A stretch of DNA of 64,000 nt from Lingula anatina (lineage: Eukaryota; Brachiopoda; Lingulata; Lingulida; Lingulidae). A program made the translations under genes and the position numbers. This document shows positions 54,080 through 64,000 of this stretch, piece by piece. The notes under the pieces are model-generated. The model worked only from the letters and a program-made list of their open reading frames with translations, searched no databases and had not been told where the DNA came from. The first letter of the stretch is position 1; the number at the start of each line of letters is the position of its first letter. The stretch lies in the NCBI RefSeq assembly GCF_001039355.2, contig NW_019776009.1, positions 61,065 to 125,064 on the forward strand, in the 5' to 3' direction.

Positions 54080-55842
54080 AATGCTCACCTGTACCAAGAT
54101 TACAGAAAACATTGTATAAACAAAGACATATAAGGCAAAAAGAAAGCAGAAAATATTCAAGTTACGATATAAGTAATGGTCAGTATCGTTAACGCCAAAA
54201 GGTAAAATAAAATGCGAATATTGATAAAAAAATAAAAGAGTGTGTATGTGTGTGTGTGCTTGTCCGTGCCCTGCATTTGGACATTGAAATGTTTTTTTTT
54301 TTTTTAATTTCTACCTCAAACTTGACACTCAGGAAACCCAACCAAAATACCTCGATTGATAAACCAAGAAAGAGCTGAGATATTCTTTAGTATTAAATGT
54401 AACTTTTCTCAGTTTAATCTTTGTACCAAAAGTGATATTACTTCATAAGATGTTTACTTCCAAAATGCTACTGTGTTTAAGAGATTAAAGTAGATTTAAA
54501 ATGTACCCATGTTTGTTATAAAAGCATATGTGATGCTCTTAATACATGTATTTCAAATTAAACCGCTCATTCCAAATACAAAAGGCATTGCCCACTATTT
54601 GATCTACTCGTCTGTACATGCAGGTGGAGTTATGACTCCCTGTTATTGTCTCTTACATTTGGAGAAACACGTGGAGTAGATTATTTAAAAAACTGGCTCG
54701 AATGATGCACTTTTGTAGTTATCAGTAAGACGGATTTTTTAAATTGCTGTGTTGCAGAAATTGGATATTTCGTATAGGACAGTATAGTACCTGAGTGACC
54801 TCCGTATTTTGGTACATAAGTGGCATCCGTATTTTGGTAACTGAGTGGTCTCCACAATCCTCAGGAGTAACCCCACACAATCCCAGATCAGCATTACTCA
54901 AGAAAGCATGTAGTCCTATAACAAATTGACAACTATATCCATATAATTCAAGTGTGACCTCAACAGAACAGAGCTCATTTGGAACTAATTCTATATGTAA
55001 GGGTTAAATGTTTACCAATATAGCTAGTGACATATTGCTTGTAACAGTCGATTTACTACCTCTTATATCCTTCAGAAATATATGTCGGTTGCGTATACTT
55101 TGTAAACAGAAATATACGTCTTTGGGTTACATTAATTACTGGGACTTCCTGTACTTTTAATTTTTCTCTATACATTGGTTTGTCCTCTGCAATCCATATG
55201 CTTATATGAAGTATATGAATACATGGATTTTGCTTTAATTCTTTCAAAATTTTAAAGCAAAAAGGTCCCCCGTGTTCCATAGTAGCAGGATTATGACATG
55301 TTATTTTGACCAAATTAATTGGAAATATTTTTCACCCCTTCGATCGGAGCGTTCTGGGAGTTAAAAAAAGTCATTTCATTTTTTAATATATTAATTATGA
55401 CATGTTTTATTTATGGATATAAATTTAGGAGCTTATCCAAGTACTATGGAATTGTGAATTCTATTCGAAAACTTACTCTGAACTGCTGTATTGTAGTATA
55501 TGTACTGAATGTACCAAAAAGGTTTATGTTTGAAAACGTGTCAATCAGGTTCCTATCTGGTTATCATCGTTACCCTTCAAATGCAGCTTTCCATTTATAT
55601 ATATCGCTCTATTCATTGAAATTAAATCAAATTATTAAACAATATACTACAACTTAAAACGCTTTTTTTTCACAGATATTTTAATTTAGTTCAAAGTGAT
55701 AATATATTGTTTTGTAAACAAATGTATTAATGGAGTAATAGATGAATTTCACTCGACGTTTAATTACCGTTGACCAATAACAACTGAAAAATCATCCTTC
55801 GTTGACACATAACAACTTTTTAATTGGCTTGCATCAAAACCG
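54080..55842. other. Intergenic stretch between the transposon and hemerythrin C
   Basis: AT-rich. A 112-residue frame at 55319-55657 has no recognisable domain and no supporting signals. No repeat ends seen. Confidence 0.5.
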
Positions 55843-55848
55843 TTTATT
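55843..55848 (-). terminator. Candidate polyadenylation signal of hemerythrin C
   Basis: Minus-strand AATAAA about 162 nt after the stop codon. Confidence 0.45.
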
Positions 55849-55976
55849 GTTCTCAAACAATAAGTTAATTACATTTACATCTGTAACTCTTTTTATCCTA
55901 ATAACATCATGCATAAGTCCATTAAACAGTGTTTGGGTAAATGACTCCAATTTGGTCTAAATGGCAGCAATAAAGG

Positions 55977-55989
55977 CCGATAGGTGGCG
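55977..55989 (-). promoter_or_regulatory. Conserved 3' UTR 13-mer, hemerythrin C
   Basis: CGCCACCTATCGG on the minus strand, beginning 21 nt after the stop. Confidence 0.5.
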
Positions 55990-56009
55990 TATTAGTTCGT
56001 CTGCTCTGT

Positions 56010-57245
56010 TTATAATTTGCCCTTGTACTTGAAGTCCTCTTTGGGGATGTGGTCAACAAGCCTGAAATAAAAAAAAAACAATTTTTGTTTAATTTTTCGG
56101 AAAATTTAACTTTAACAAATTACAGCTTCAAATATATTTATTCAACAATTTCAAAAATGTGTCTATTTTCTTTCTCCTAGATCTTTACACAAAAGCTAAG
56201 GAAAGATAGAGAGTGAGAGAGATGCAGAAGAGAGTGGGAGACTCACCACTCCATTCCAAATTTGATATCTTTCTGGGCAACAGGCGCTTTCCAATGGCCC
56301 ATCTTCTCCAAAAAGTCTTCGTGAATGCCCTTGTGCTCTTCGAAATGTTCAAAGTTAGCATTCTCCATTTGGGTCTGGATAAAAAAGAACACCGTTTTTT
56401 ATTAGATGAATTTTAAAAGAAGAAATACTTTTTTGTCGCTTTACTACCTACATTACATAAATCTAACAATAATTAAAATATACTATCGACCCATTATGAA
56501 TAGTCTTTTGTATGAACTTGCCTGCTCGTCACGGAAATGCATCACAAAGCACTCCTTGCAAGCTGCCAGCTGGTCACGAGTGTTGAACTCGGAGAGGGCA
56601 AACAGTCCGTTGAAGAGGGTTCTGTGTTCGTTGTCAATGTTCTTATACTGAAACAAAAATTAGTACATAGCAATATGGTTCCCATTTCGATTTGCTAAGT
56701 TACGCCATTCGCAAAAGATTACTCATTTCCTTGTGATAACATTTTCCCTCTTTAGTCTTACTTATATCCGCATATGCGTCGCACGATGAAATTATAGGCA
56801 ATTTTCAGTACGTTTTTTTTTTTTTTTTACTTAACCTTACAGGTAAGTTCACGTCGAAAAAATCGGTTTGTCGGATGAAAAGTGTTTGTGCAAGTAAATA
56901 ACTCAATGATTTAAACACCTTTACTGCTGTCATGCCCCCTAAATCCAGGCAATGGTGGAAAAGAACTAAGAACTGGATTAAACATTACGATCACGATCTT
57001 AGCAATTTCACCGAACGATGTCCGTAGGGAAACTATGCGACGCCATAAGCAACGTCCTACGGGCTTACGATTTAAAAATAGTTTAGTTTTAACTTGACAA
57101 AATCGTAGAGGCCACCGCCTAAATCCGCACAGACCCCGCCGAGAAATATACATGCACCGTAAAGGCATTAAAAGTATACTAAATACACTGTACTCACGCT
57201 GGTAGCGAAGCTCTCGCTCCAAGCGAATGGCACTGGAATACCCAT
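56010..57245 (-). CDS. Hemerythrin C (class 2, beta-like), four exons
   Basis: Exons in transcript order: 57245-57198, 56647-56522, 56374-56247, 56061-56010; 354 nt, 117 residues. It starts MGIPVPFAWSESFATS. Ligands are H24, H53, E57, H72, H76, H105 and D110. Class markers NTRDQLAACKECF, HFEEHKGIH and MGHWKAPVAQKD pair it with B; the end reads DHIPKEDFKYKGKL. Intron 2 uses a GC donor (GAGCAG/GCAAGT), as in the adjacent D but unlike B. The first residue of exon 3 is Thr where the others have Gly. C is the most compact copy (introns 550, 147 and 185 bp). It is head to head with D. Confidence 0.95.
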
Positions 57246-57330
57246 CTTTAAAAGGAGAGGTGGTTGTCTGGCTCAAGTAACAGGTAACTGTAAGTTCAGC
57301 GTCTGTGCAAATAAAGCCCCACGCTCTTTC

Positions 57331-57337
57331 ATTTATA
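57331..57337 (-). promoter_or_regulatory. TATA box of hemerythrin C
   Basis: Minus-strand TATAAAT, 92 bp upstream of the ATG. Confidence 0.7.
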
Positions 57338-57359
57338 CCCAGCTTCAAGGGGAGTTCAT

Positions 57360-57372
57360 CCTCATCAGGTGA
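57360..57372 (-). promoter_or_regulatory. Class 2 upstream element, hemerythrin C
   Basis: TCACCTGATGAGG on the minus strand, 22-23 bp upstream of the TATA box; same 13-mer and position as in hemerythrin B. Confidence 0.5.
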
Positions 57373-58427
57373 AACCTTCAAGGGTCGTTAGCATCGGGGA
57401 CAGCTGGACACCATGAAAAGACCCCCTGCTACGTGATTAACCTGATCACGAGATCAATTGTTCGGCGTCAGGACATTTTTGATTACTCGTGCGTTGAGTT
57501 AATAATCAGGGCAATGTATTTACCGGCCGATCTGTAACCCGAAGGACGCTTTCAAGGTCAAGTTTAAGGTCGCAGATTAAAATTGGGATCTGCAGAAATG
57601 AGCACACTGTGTAAACTGAGCAAACATCAATCTGTATTATGCATTCTTTTCATCCCCGAACTCATTCACTCATTTATTTTAAAATATAAATATTCTCTCT
57701 TGTTGTTCGAAATCCATGTATTCTATTAATATTACTTGTAATCGTTCATGTAAATGTAATAAAAGTACCTGTTCACCCTCTCTTTACACTGCCAGCATGC
57801 CTGTACATAAATGAAGACATCGTCTGTTCTTTCATTTATTCACTCATCTATATAGCTTTACTCATAACATTTACATCTGATTCTCCTTCCTTCCCTCATT
57901 CATTCATTTACTTGTCTATTTGTTATGTTATTTGAATTAATAATATTTTGGATTTAGTCGTATATAATTAATTCTCTGACTGTGCTTGTCCCGCAATATT
58001 GTTTTATTCATTTTTCATCTTTTGTGCGACAGTCAAGTGATTTTAGTAAAAAAAAAAGAAATAAAGGTGCGGTTTTTGATTCACTAAGAATTGTTCACCA
58101 AATACATGTATCTTGATGAAAAAGCTACACCTGCAGGTGAATAAATGTGTTTATACCGTATTTATACTGACATATCTGCAAACATAAGTATAACAATCAA
58201 CGCTTTCTTTAACTTAAAGCAGCCCGACTTAATTAACTATAGAAATACGCATTGGAACGCATGGGTTATAATTAATTGAACTTTGTTCATCAACAAAACA
58301 CCTGGCTCAAATAATCACTTTCCAAAATCTTTCTCATCTGTTGCACGTGCTAAGTGATTTTTCGCTTGTTTCCAGTGAGGCGTTTCTTTTTGGCCGGATT
58401 GGGTCAAACGCATTCAGGACACGTGTG
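57373..58427. other. Divergent intergenic region of hemerythrins C and D
   Basis: About 1.05 kb without genes or recognisable repeats. It corresponds by position to the A-B region, but extended similarity to it was not evident by eye. Confidence 0.5.
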
Positions 58428-58434
58428 TATAAAA
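58428..58434 (+). promoter_or_regulatory. TATA box of hemerythrin D
   Basis: TATAAAA in ACACGTGTGTATAAAAG, 91 bp upstream of the ATG. A CACGTG E-box overlaps its upstream side. Confidence 0.75.
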
Positions 58435-58518
58435 GTCGACCCCTGCCACTACGGCTCTCAGACGCTGAATCTACTGTAATCTACAGGCACGCTGAGTACA
58501 GAAGAATCCTCTGCAAAC

Positions 58519-60606
58519 ATGAAAGTCCCCGCGCCATTTTGCTGGACCAAAGATTTCGCCACTGCGGTGAGTATAACAAGTAGACTTAAAGCATATTTTA
58601 GTGTACACACGTGTATTTAGTGTGCGGATAATATTGACTCAAACTCATTCTCACCCTCTCCTTAAATCAAACCTGTCTGTGCTAACTGAAAAACTAAATT
58701 TATACGCCGGAACCTAGACATCTAAAAGCAGTCTATAGTATCATTATTGCAAGTAGTTACCTGTGTTTAATTTGTGTTTCTATTTCATATTTTTAAACAC
58801 GTTGTTCTGTACCGTAAATATAAAAGGCTTTGATAAAAGAATAAATGCATTCGCCAGTAAGGTTTAATACCGAAGCTAACACATTACACTGATCTTGAAT
58901 TTAATTGTTGAATCTCCATAACGTGGATTCTTTTTACTCTGGAATGAGCTGAAACTTTGCCCTCATCGTCTTACTAGAACATTCCTTTAACTCGAACAGT
59001 ACTTCCAACCTAATAATGTCCAAGTAATATGGCATCTTCTGTCCGCGAAATATATAAATACAACATTGTTTTCCATAGATACATTTTGTTTTGACACGTG
59101 GTAACTCTTTCGACTAACGCTAAATGTTAAATTGTGTTTGTGTTAGTCTACAAGGAGTCCCTCAGTATCTTTTCAAGTCATATTCATAATTGTCGTGTAC
59201 ATGTACTTTATGTTTACAAATTTTGTTTAAAAGTCTAAAATGATAAATATTGAAGACCGTTAACCACACGTAATGTGCCAACTTTGTGCAAGTCGCCAGA
59301 AAAAGCATAACTCCTTGAGGAATAACTCATACCTTCTGAAACAACAGGGAGGCTTCTTTTGGCGGTAATAAGACTAATCTAAAAAGTCTGCGTCCTCTGC
59401 TGAGCAGTACTCAATAGCGCTCTCCTGGATTTCCTTTGCATTGCTAATAATTGTATTTGTAACGGTCAAGGTCACAAAAGAAGTTTCGTCATATTGACTA
59501 CACCTATTGGCTGACCAACCCACTGCATCGATAGGTTAAAAAAATACTGTTTATATGTCTAACGAAGATAAGGGACCAAAAAGTGATTGCTTGTCAGGAA
59601 TTGCAACATTCCCAGTATTTTACACGCAAGAATGGAAAGGCATGTTCATTTCTAAACGTATTTTCTGTCCGACCTTATGGACTATTTAGGTGAAAGTTTT
59701 TAAGTGAATTTTTATGTGCAACCTTGTATGGCACTAAATATTCTAAACTAACATTGTACATTCAGTATAAATTTGTTCTCTTTTTGTGTTTAGCGATCCA
59801 ATTTATTTACTGCATTATATAAATACCTGTTTATTTCAGTATGAGAACATTGACAGTGAGCACAGGACGCTCTTCAATGGCCTGTTTGCTCTCTCCGAGT
59901 TTAACACCGCCGCCCAGTTGAATGCTTGCATTGAGGTCTTCTCACTTCATTTCCACGATGAACAGGCAAGTTTTTTTTTTAATATTTGAAATATAACCTT
60001 TTATAAATGAAAACAAATTCAATAACTCAAAAAGGTTCCCAACTTCATGAAATAATTCTTGTTCACAGGGTCAAATGAAGAGAGCCAACTTTGCAGGAAC
60101 TCAGGAGCATACTGACATCCATAATGGTTTTATGGACCAGATGAGGGGATGGAATTCTCCAGTCACCCAGAAGCAACTGAAGGATGGCATGGCGTGGTAA
60201 GCTTGTTATCTTTTTAAGTAAGAAAATTAAATTAGTTCCAAGAAACTTTAAGGCGTCAAAATTGCAGTTTTAAATTGGTAGATTTATACAATAGAGAAAC
60301 ATTGTTGCAGTCACTTTTATTTTTCAGTATACACTATTGCAATATTCAATTGTTTTAGACCAAGATCAATAAGTAAATAAAATAAAAGTCAACAATGGAC
60401 ATCTTACCTTTCCCTGCACGCATATCTTTTGCACTAAAATGAATAAGTTCATTGACATCCTTTAAGTCCAATAACAAGTGATTTGTTGTTCCCATCTCAA
60501 AGTAATTATTAAGATCTGTGATTGATTTGTGTCAAATATTTATTTTCTTTCAAGGCTCTGCAACCACATCCCCACTGAAGATTTCAAATACAAGGGCAAG
60601 TTGTAA
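58519..60606 (+). CDS. Hemerythrin D (class 1, alpha-like), four exons
   Basis: Exons 58519-58566, 59840-59965, 60069-60196 and 60555-60606; 354 nt, 117 residues. It starts MKVPAPFCWTKDFATA. Ligands are H24, H53, E57, H72, H76, H105 and D110. Class markers NTAAQLNACIEVFSLHFHDEQ (without the last residue), EHTDIHN and MRGW place it with A. Extra cysteines (C8, C46, C103) distinguish it from A. Intron 2, only 103 bp, has a GC donor (GAACAG/GCAAGT). Its intron 3 and 3' untranslated region closely match those of the neighbouring partial gene E. Intracellular O2 carrier by family. Confidence 0.95.
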
Positions 60607-60627
60607 ACTGGAAATGACTGACTTCTA

Positions 60628-60640
60628 CGCCATCTATCGG
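60628..60640 (+). promoter_or_regulatory. Conserved 3' UTR 13-mer, hemerythrin D
   Basis: CGCCATCTATCGG, beginning 22 nt after the stop; followed by TTGACGTCAT at about 60657, a CRE-like site also seen after E and, as CTGACGTCAT, after A. Confidence 0.5.
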
Positions 60641-60769
60641 ATTGCATCTGTTCTGTTGACGTCATATCCTCTCTACGTGTATGTCAATATCTGTAAATGT
60701 TTATGCAGAATATATTGGGATTAAATGTATCCTCAGCTTTATCTGCAATCTGTTTGTCGAAATGAATAT

Positions 60770-60775
60770 AATAAA
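60770..60775 (+). terminator. Polyadenylation signal of hemerythrin D
   Basis: AATAAA 164 nt after the stop codon. Confidence 0.6.
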
Positions 60776-63456
60776 TGGCGCCTAAATTGTGTTATTGGAG
60801 TATTTATTGTTTTTGATTTGTTTTCTTCCATCGTGATATAGGCCTATACTACGTGCAATCTTCAGAAAGACGTACGGTGCGCTTATCTTACTCTTTAATT
60901 CTTCCATTGAAATAACAACGTTCACTCTCTTTTCTTGTGATATTAAGTAGATCCATGCTGTATGTTGATGTTATGTATCGCTTGGACGTTGTTCTTTCAA
61001 AAAATATATGTATAAACAAATGCAAAAAAATAAAATTGATAAGTAGATGCATGAGGAATGAATAAAATAAGTTGAAAATGTTTATGAAAATATTTGCACA
61101 CAAATATAGTGTACACAATATGCATAAATAAAATATTTAATAAAGTTATATTTAAAGTAACAGAAAGAAGAATGTCAAATCAAAAATAATATGCATTTTA
61201 ATTGTTACGTCCATATCGGACATTTGTACAGTGCTCCTGACTTAGGACGAATAACACGTCCAATTTACACCGCGCTGTTTTACTTTCTGATCTCATCATC
61301 CGTCGACCATAATTACATTATGGGATATTTCGATTTGTCAAGAAGAAAACAGAAAAGCTGGTGATTACACAAGTACATTGTTATTCTGTTAATCTGATTG
61401 CATTCAGCGAGAGTCTCCGCGGACTTAAATCGAACTGGTGCGACAGTTTCATTGTAAACACACCCTAATTGTTATGAATATGAATACCTCTGGTACTGGA
61501 ACTTACATTTGGCAATTAACTGACCGATGTTACGGTCTCAACCAGTGGCCCTTTACTAGGTAAATGACCTGGATGTACTGGTCACCTGACCTATTATCTA
61601 TGGACTAACTCCATTCACTCTTTTGCACCCTAAATGTGTTTCATATAGGTGCTGACGTTCCAATTTAGCCAACTATCGACAGCTGTCTAAGCTCCCAAAA
61701 TTCTTCAAAGATATGCGACATTTTCTCAAGACACGGCGGTTTAAAAGGCCTTTAGATCCTATGTTAAAATGAATTGAACGAAATAAACATAAACGGAGAT
61801 CATTTTTGAGCTTAAAAGATTAGTGTAACTTAAACAATACTTAAAATGTACAAGTTAAAATAAAACATAATGTTGATAAAAAAAATACAATATCAGATTT
61901 TTCTTTTCCAAATTTATATAGATGATATACTTAGCAACCATTATCTTTTTATACATATTTGTTGATAAATATATGTTCCCTTATTTCTTCTCTACAAAAA
62001 AATTCACTATTTCTTTATTTCAATATTTTTGAATTTTTTGAGCACTCTACAAAGAAGTAAAAAATCATCTTGTAAAGATCGACAACGTTTACATCATGTT
62101 CTGAAATCTTACATTCTTAAGTATATTCCTGTTGGATAAATTATACTATACAAAACTTAGTAGCAATGCATGCCACTCATACTCTACTACGGATAAAATG
62201 TTGTAGTTGGGGGCACATTCATTGCACAACCAGCTAATAACACTTTTTTTTCAGGTCATTGGCCCTATCGTGTGATGGTGAAGAATTAGTCAGGGTAAAC
62301 TCCAATTCTCGAACTTTGGAGAACTAGCACTCAATATTTACTCTAAGGATGTTTTAATTAGCAACTAACCTATAAACACTAGAAAAGCAATCGATTAGTA
62401 GAAAAAAAAGATTTTTAATACCCCACCGCAATAAGCAAAAATGAAGCAATTGACGTATGTAGGTCAGGTGGTACTGTGACGACAGAGAAGCTCATGGTCT
62501 TATTTGGGTAGTCTGAATATCATGCATCGCTACTAATTTTTGTTTATTAATTGTTAAATGAATGAATAATTGATTGTTTATTGATCGATTGATTGATTGA
62601 TTAACTTACTGACATATACTTAAGATTAAGAATTGAGCTGCCCTGTCAGTGTGCTTTTCGTTTATTAAAACTTCAACGGATTTTCAATGATTTTATCACA
62701 GAATATTTCCTTGATGAAGATGCTCTAGACAGTGCAAAACATTGAAGGTAAAACAATCTCAATTTTAGATTTTAACTATAGAAAAAAAACACTACTTTAT
62801 TTTTTTCCGCTATTCCCTCAATTACCAAATTAAGTGTCTTTTGCTGAGTTAAGGCAGCTTCCAGTGTCAACATTCTATAATTTTAGCCAGATAAAGCGAT
62901 TTATGCGGCTTTTTTCCAGGCATATGGAATCTTAGTAAAATAAGTAACTAGGATTTAAGCCGATAACCTTACTTAATATTTTTTGGGGAAACTGTGACTA
63001 TCGTGATTGGTGCGATATTGTATCAGCAGAAGGGGGAGAGCGCTTTTTTTTTTTTTTTTTTTTTTTTTCATGACTACTTGCTTACGTTCAGATGTGTGTC
63101 TTTGGCATAATAACTCGGTTATACAATTGCGCTTTGGGCGTAACCTATTTATTTCATCTTATTTCCCGATTACACTTTATTTAAGTAATTTTTATATTTA
63201 TTTATATATTTCAATTATCAATATTCATTAAATTATCCTTTAAAGCATTTCAAGCAAACTTTATCGGAATACATGAATCAATGCACGTGTACATTTTCGT
63301 CATTTTTAGCTGCAAAGAGGGCATCTATTGCTCTCCAAAAAAAAAAACAGAAACGCTGGAGACCAATATACTACCAAAACAAAGGTAGAGATGAGATAAA
63401 GATAACAGCAGAGGAAAGAACAAACAATGACTACTGCGCTTACAAGTATTGCGTCG
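60776..63456. other. Convergent intergenic region of hemerythrins D and E
   Basis: AT-rich, no gene recognised. It contains a MITE (61300-61468) and a T-run (63045-63069). Confidence 0.55.
61300..61468. mobile_element. MITE family M1, copy 4 (partial)
   Basis: Shares AAGAAAACAGAAAAGCTGG and GATTGCATTCAGCGAGAGTC with the copies at 48243 and 35795. The left arm is poorly preserved. Confidence 0.55.
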
Positions 63457-63462
63457 TTTATT
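63457..63462 (-). terminator. Polyadenylation signal of hemerythrin E
   Basis: Minus-strand AATAAA 168 nt after the stop codon, aligned with that of gene D. Confidence 0.5.
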
Positions 63463-63595
63463 TCATTCAGTATTGTCAAGCAGATAGCAGAACAAGCTGA
63501 GGATATCTTTTAGTTTAGTATATTCTGCATAAACATTCAATGACATAGACAGTAAGATAAGAAGTCATCTATGACGTCAACAGAACAGATGCAAT

Positions 63596-63608
63596 CCGAT
63601 AGATGGAG
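63596..63608 (-). promoter_or_regulatory. Conserved 3' UTR 13-mer, hemerythrin E
   Basis: CTCCATCTATCGG on the minus strand; one change (CT for CG) from the version after D. Confidence 0.45.
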
Positions 63609-63629
63609 TAGAGGTCAGTCATTTCCAGT

Positions 63630-64000
63630 TTACAACTTGCCCTTGTATTTGAAGTCTTCAGTGGGGATGTGGTTGCAAAGCCTACAGAGGAAAAAAATAT
63701 GTGACAGGAATCAAACACAGATCTTAATAATTACTTTGGGATGAAAACAACAAATCGACTGCTATTGGACTTTAAAGGATACCACGGAATTTATTCATTT
63801 AAGTGCAAAAGATACGCAAGCAGGCATAGGTAAGATATCAATTATTGACTTTTCTTTTTTTAATTTACTTATGTTGGTCTAAAACAGAACTGAATATTGC
63901 AACAATGTGTAATAAAATACAAAAAACAAAATGACTGCAACAGTGTCGCTCGTTTGTTTAATTCTACCATATAAAAACTGCAATCTTAACTTTTTAAAGT
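63630..64000 (-). CDS. Hemerythrin E (class 1), last exon only; gene continues past the window
   Basis: Exon 4 at 63681-63630 reads LCNHIPTEDFKYKGKL and is followed by TAA; it includes ligands H105 and D110 (numbered as in D). The residues equal those of D. The rest, 63682-64000, is intron 3 read backwards. It aligns with intron 3 of D over at least 300 bp, with shared blocks such as TATCTTTTGCACT, AGTAATTATTAAGATCTGTG and TTGCAATATTCA. Upstream exons lie outside the window. Confidence 0.9.

Noticed and set aside
55319-55657. 112-residue frame between the transposon and hemerythrin C
   Set aside because: Composition typical of AT-rich chance frames; no domain, promoter or splice support.
57246-57381. 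156-residue minus-strand frame covering 56911-57381
   Set aside because: It crosses the promoter, exon 1 and intron 1 of hemerythrin C in a non-coding frame.
59786-59989. Single-exon reading of the hemerythrin D exon 2 region
   Set aside because: The conserved part begins after the acceptor at 59839 and ends at the GC donor at 59965; the flanking residues are intronic.

Overview
The window is eukaryotic nuclear DNA: it is AT-rich, packed with transposon remnants and microsatellites, and its genes are split by GT-AG (and some GC-AG) introns. Five small genes or gene ends encode hemerythrin, the non-haem di-iron oxygen carrier known from brachiopods, sipunculans, priapulids and some annelids. 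Two clearly different hemerythrin classes are present, which fits the alpha/beta hemerythrin reported from lingulid brachiopods. A Lingula-like brachiopod is therefore the best guess for the source, by inference.

Layout. 1-11900: no host gene recognised; a TIR element (1406-2553), a dispersed 0.8 kb repeat, a decayed Ty3/gypsy-type retroelement (about 3554-5875) and a complex of tandem repeats (6131-11805). 11917-33839, plus strand: a six-exon gene for a membrane protein with signal peptide, one SRCR domain, a long collagen domain, a transmembrane helix and a short basic tail. Its first introns, including one of about 14 kb, hold Tc1/mariner, Penelope-like and non-LTR fragments and several palindromic elements. 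34945-36047: a repeat copy and a MITE. 36068-42440, plus strand: a promoter, a non-coding exon and a nine-exon secreted protein made of two EGF-LCCL modules.

43991-64000: the hemerythrin cluster, in strictly alternating orientation: A(-), B(+), C(-), D(+), E(-, partial). A, D and E form one class and B and C the other, so the array reads as an inverted duplication of a divergent A/B pair. Every complete gene has four coding exons with identical phases (48 or 51, 126, 128 and 52 nt) and all seven iron ligands. TATA boxes lie 87-93 bp upstream of the ATG, and a near-identical 13-mer follows each stop codon by 20-22 nt.

Between hemerythrins B and C sits a 3.2 kb TTAA-flanked transposon carrying a THAP zinc-finger gene and, on the other strand, a gene fragment with the P2X7 C-terminal ('ballast') domain. 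A related copy of the flanking repeat without the insertion lies at about 37.2 kb and supports the boundaries.

The scavenger-receptor-like and LCCL genes suggest innate-immune or matrix roles and the hemerythrins oxygen transport or storage. Nothing seen links the three loci functionally. All gene models were assembled by hand from splice signals, phase agreement and family similarity.
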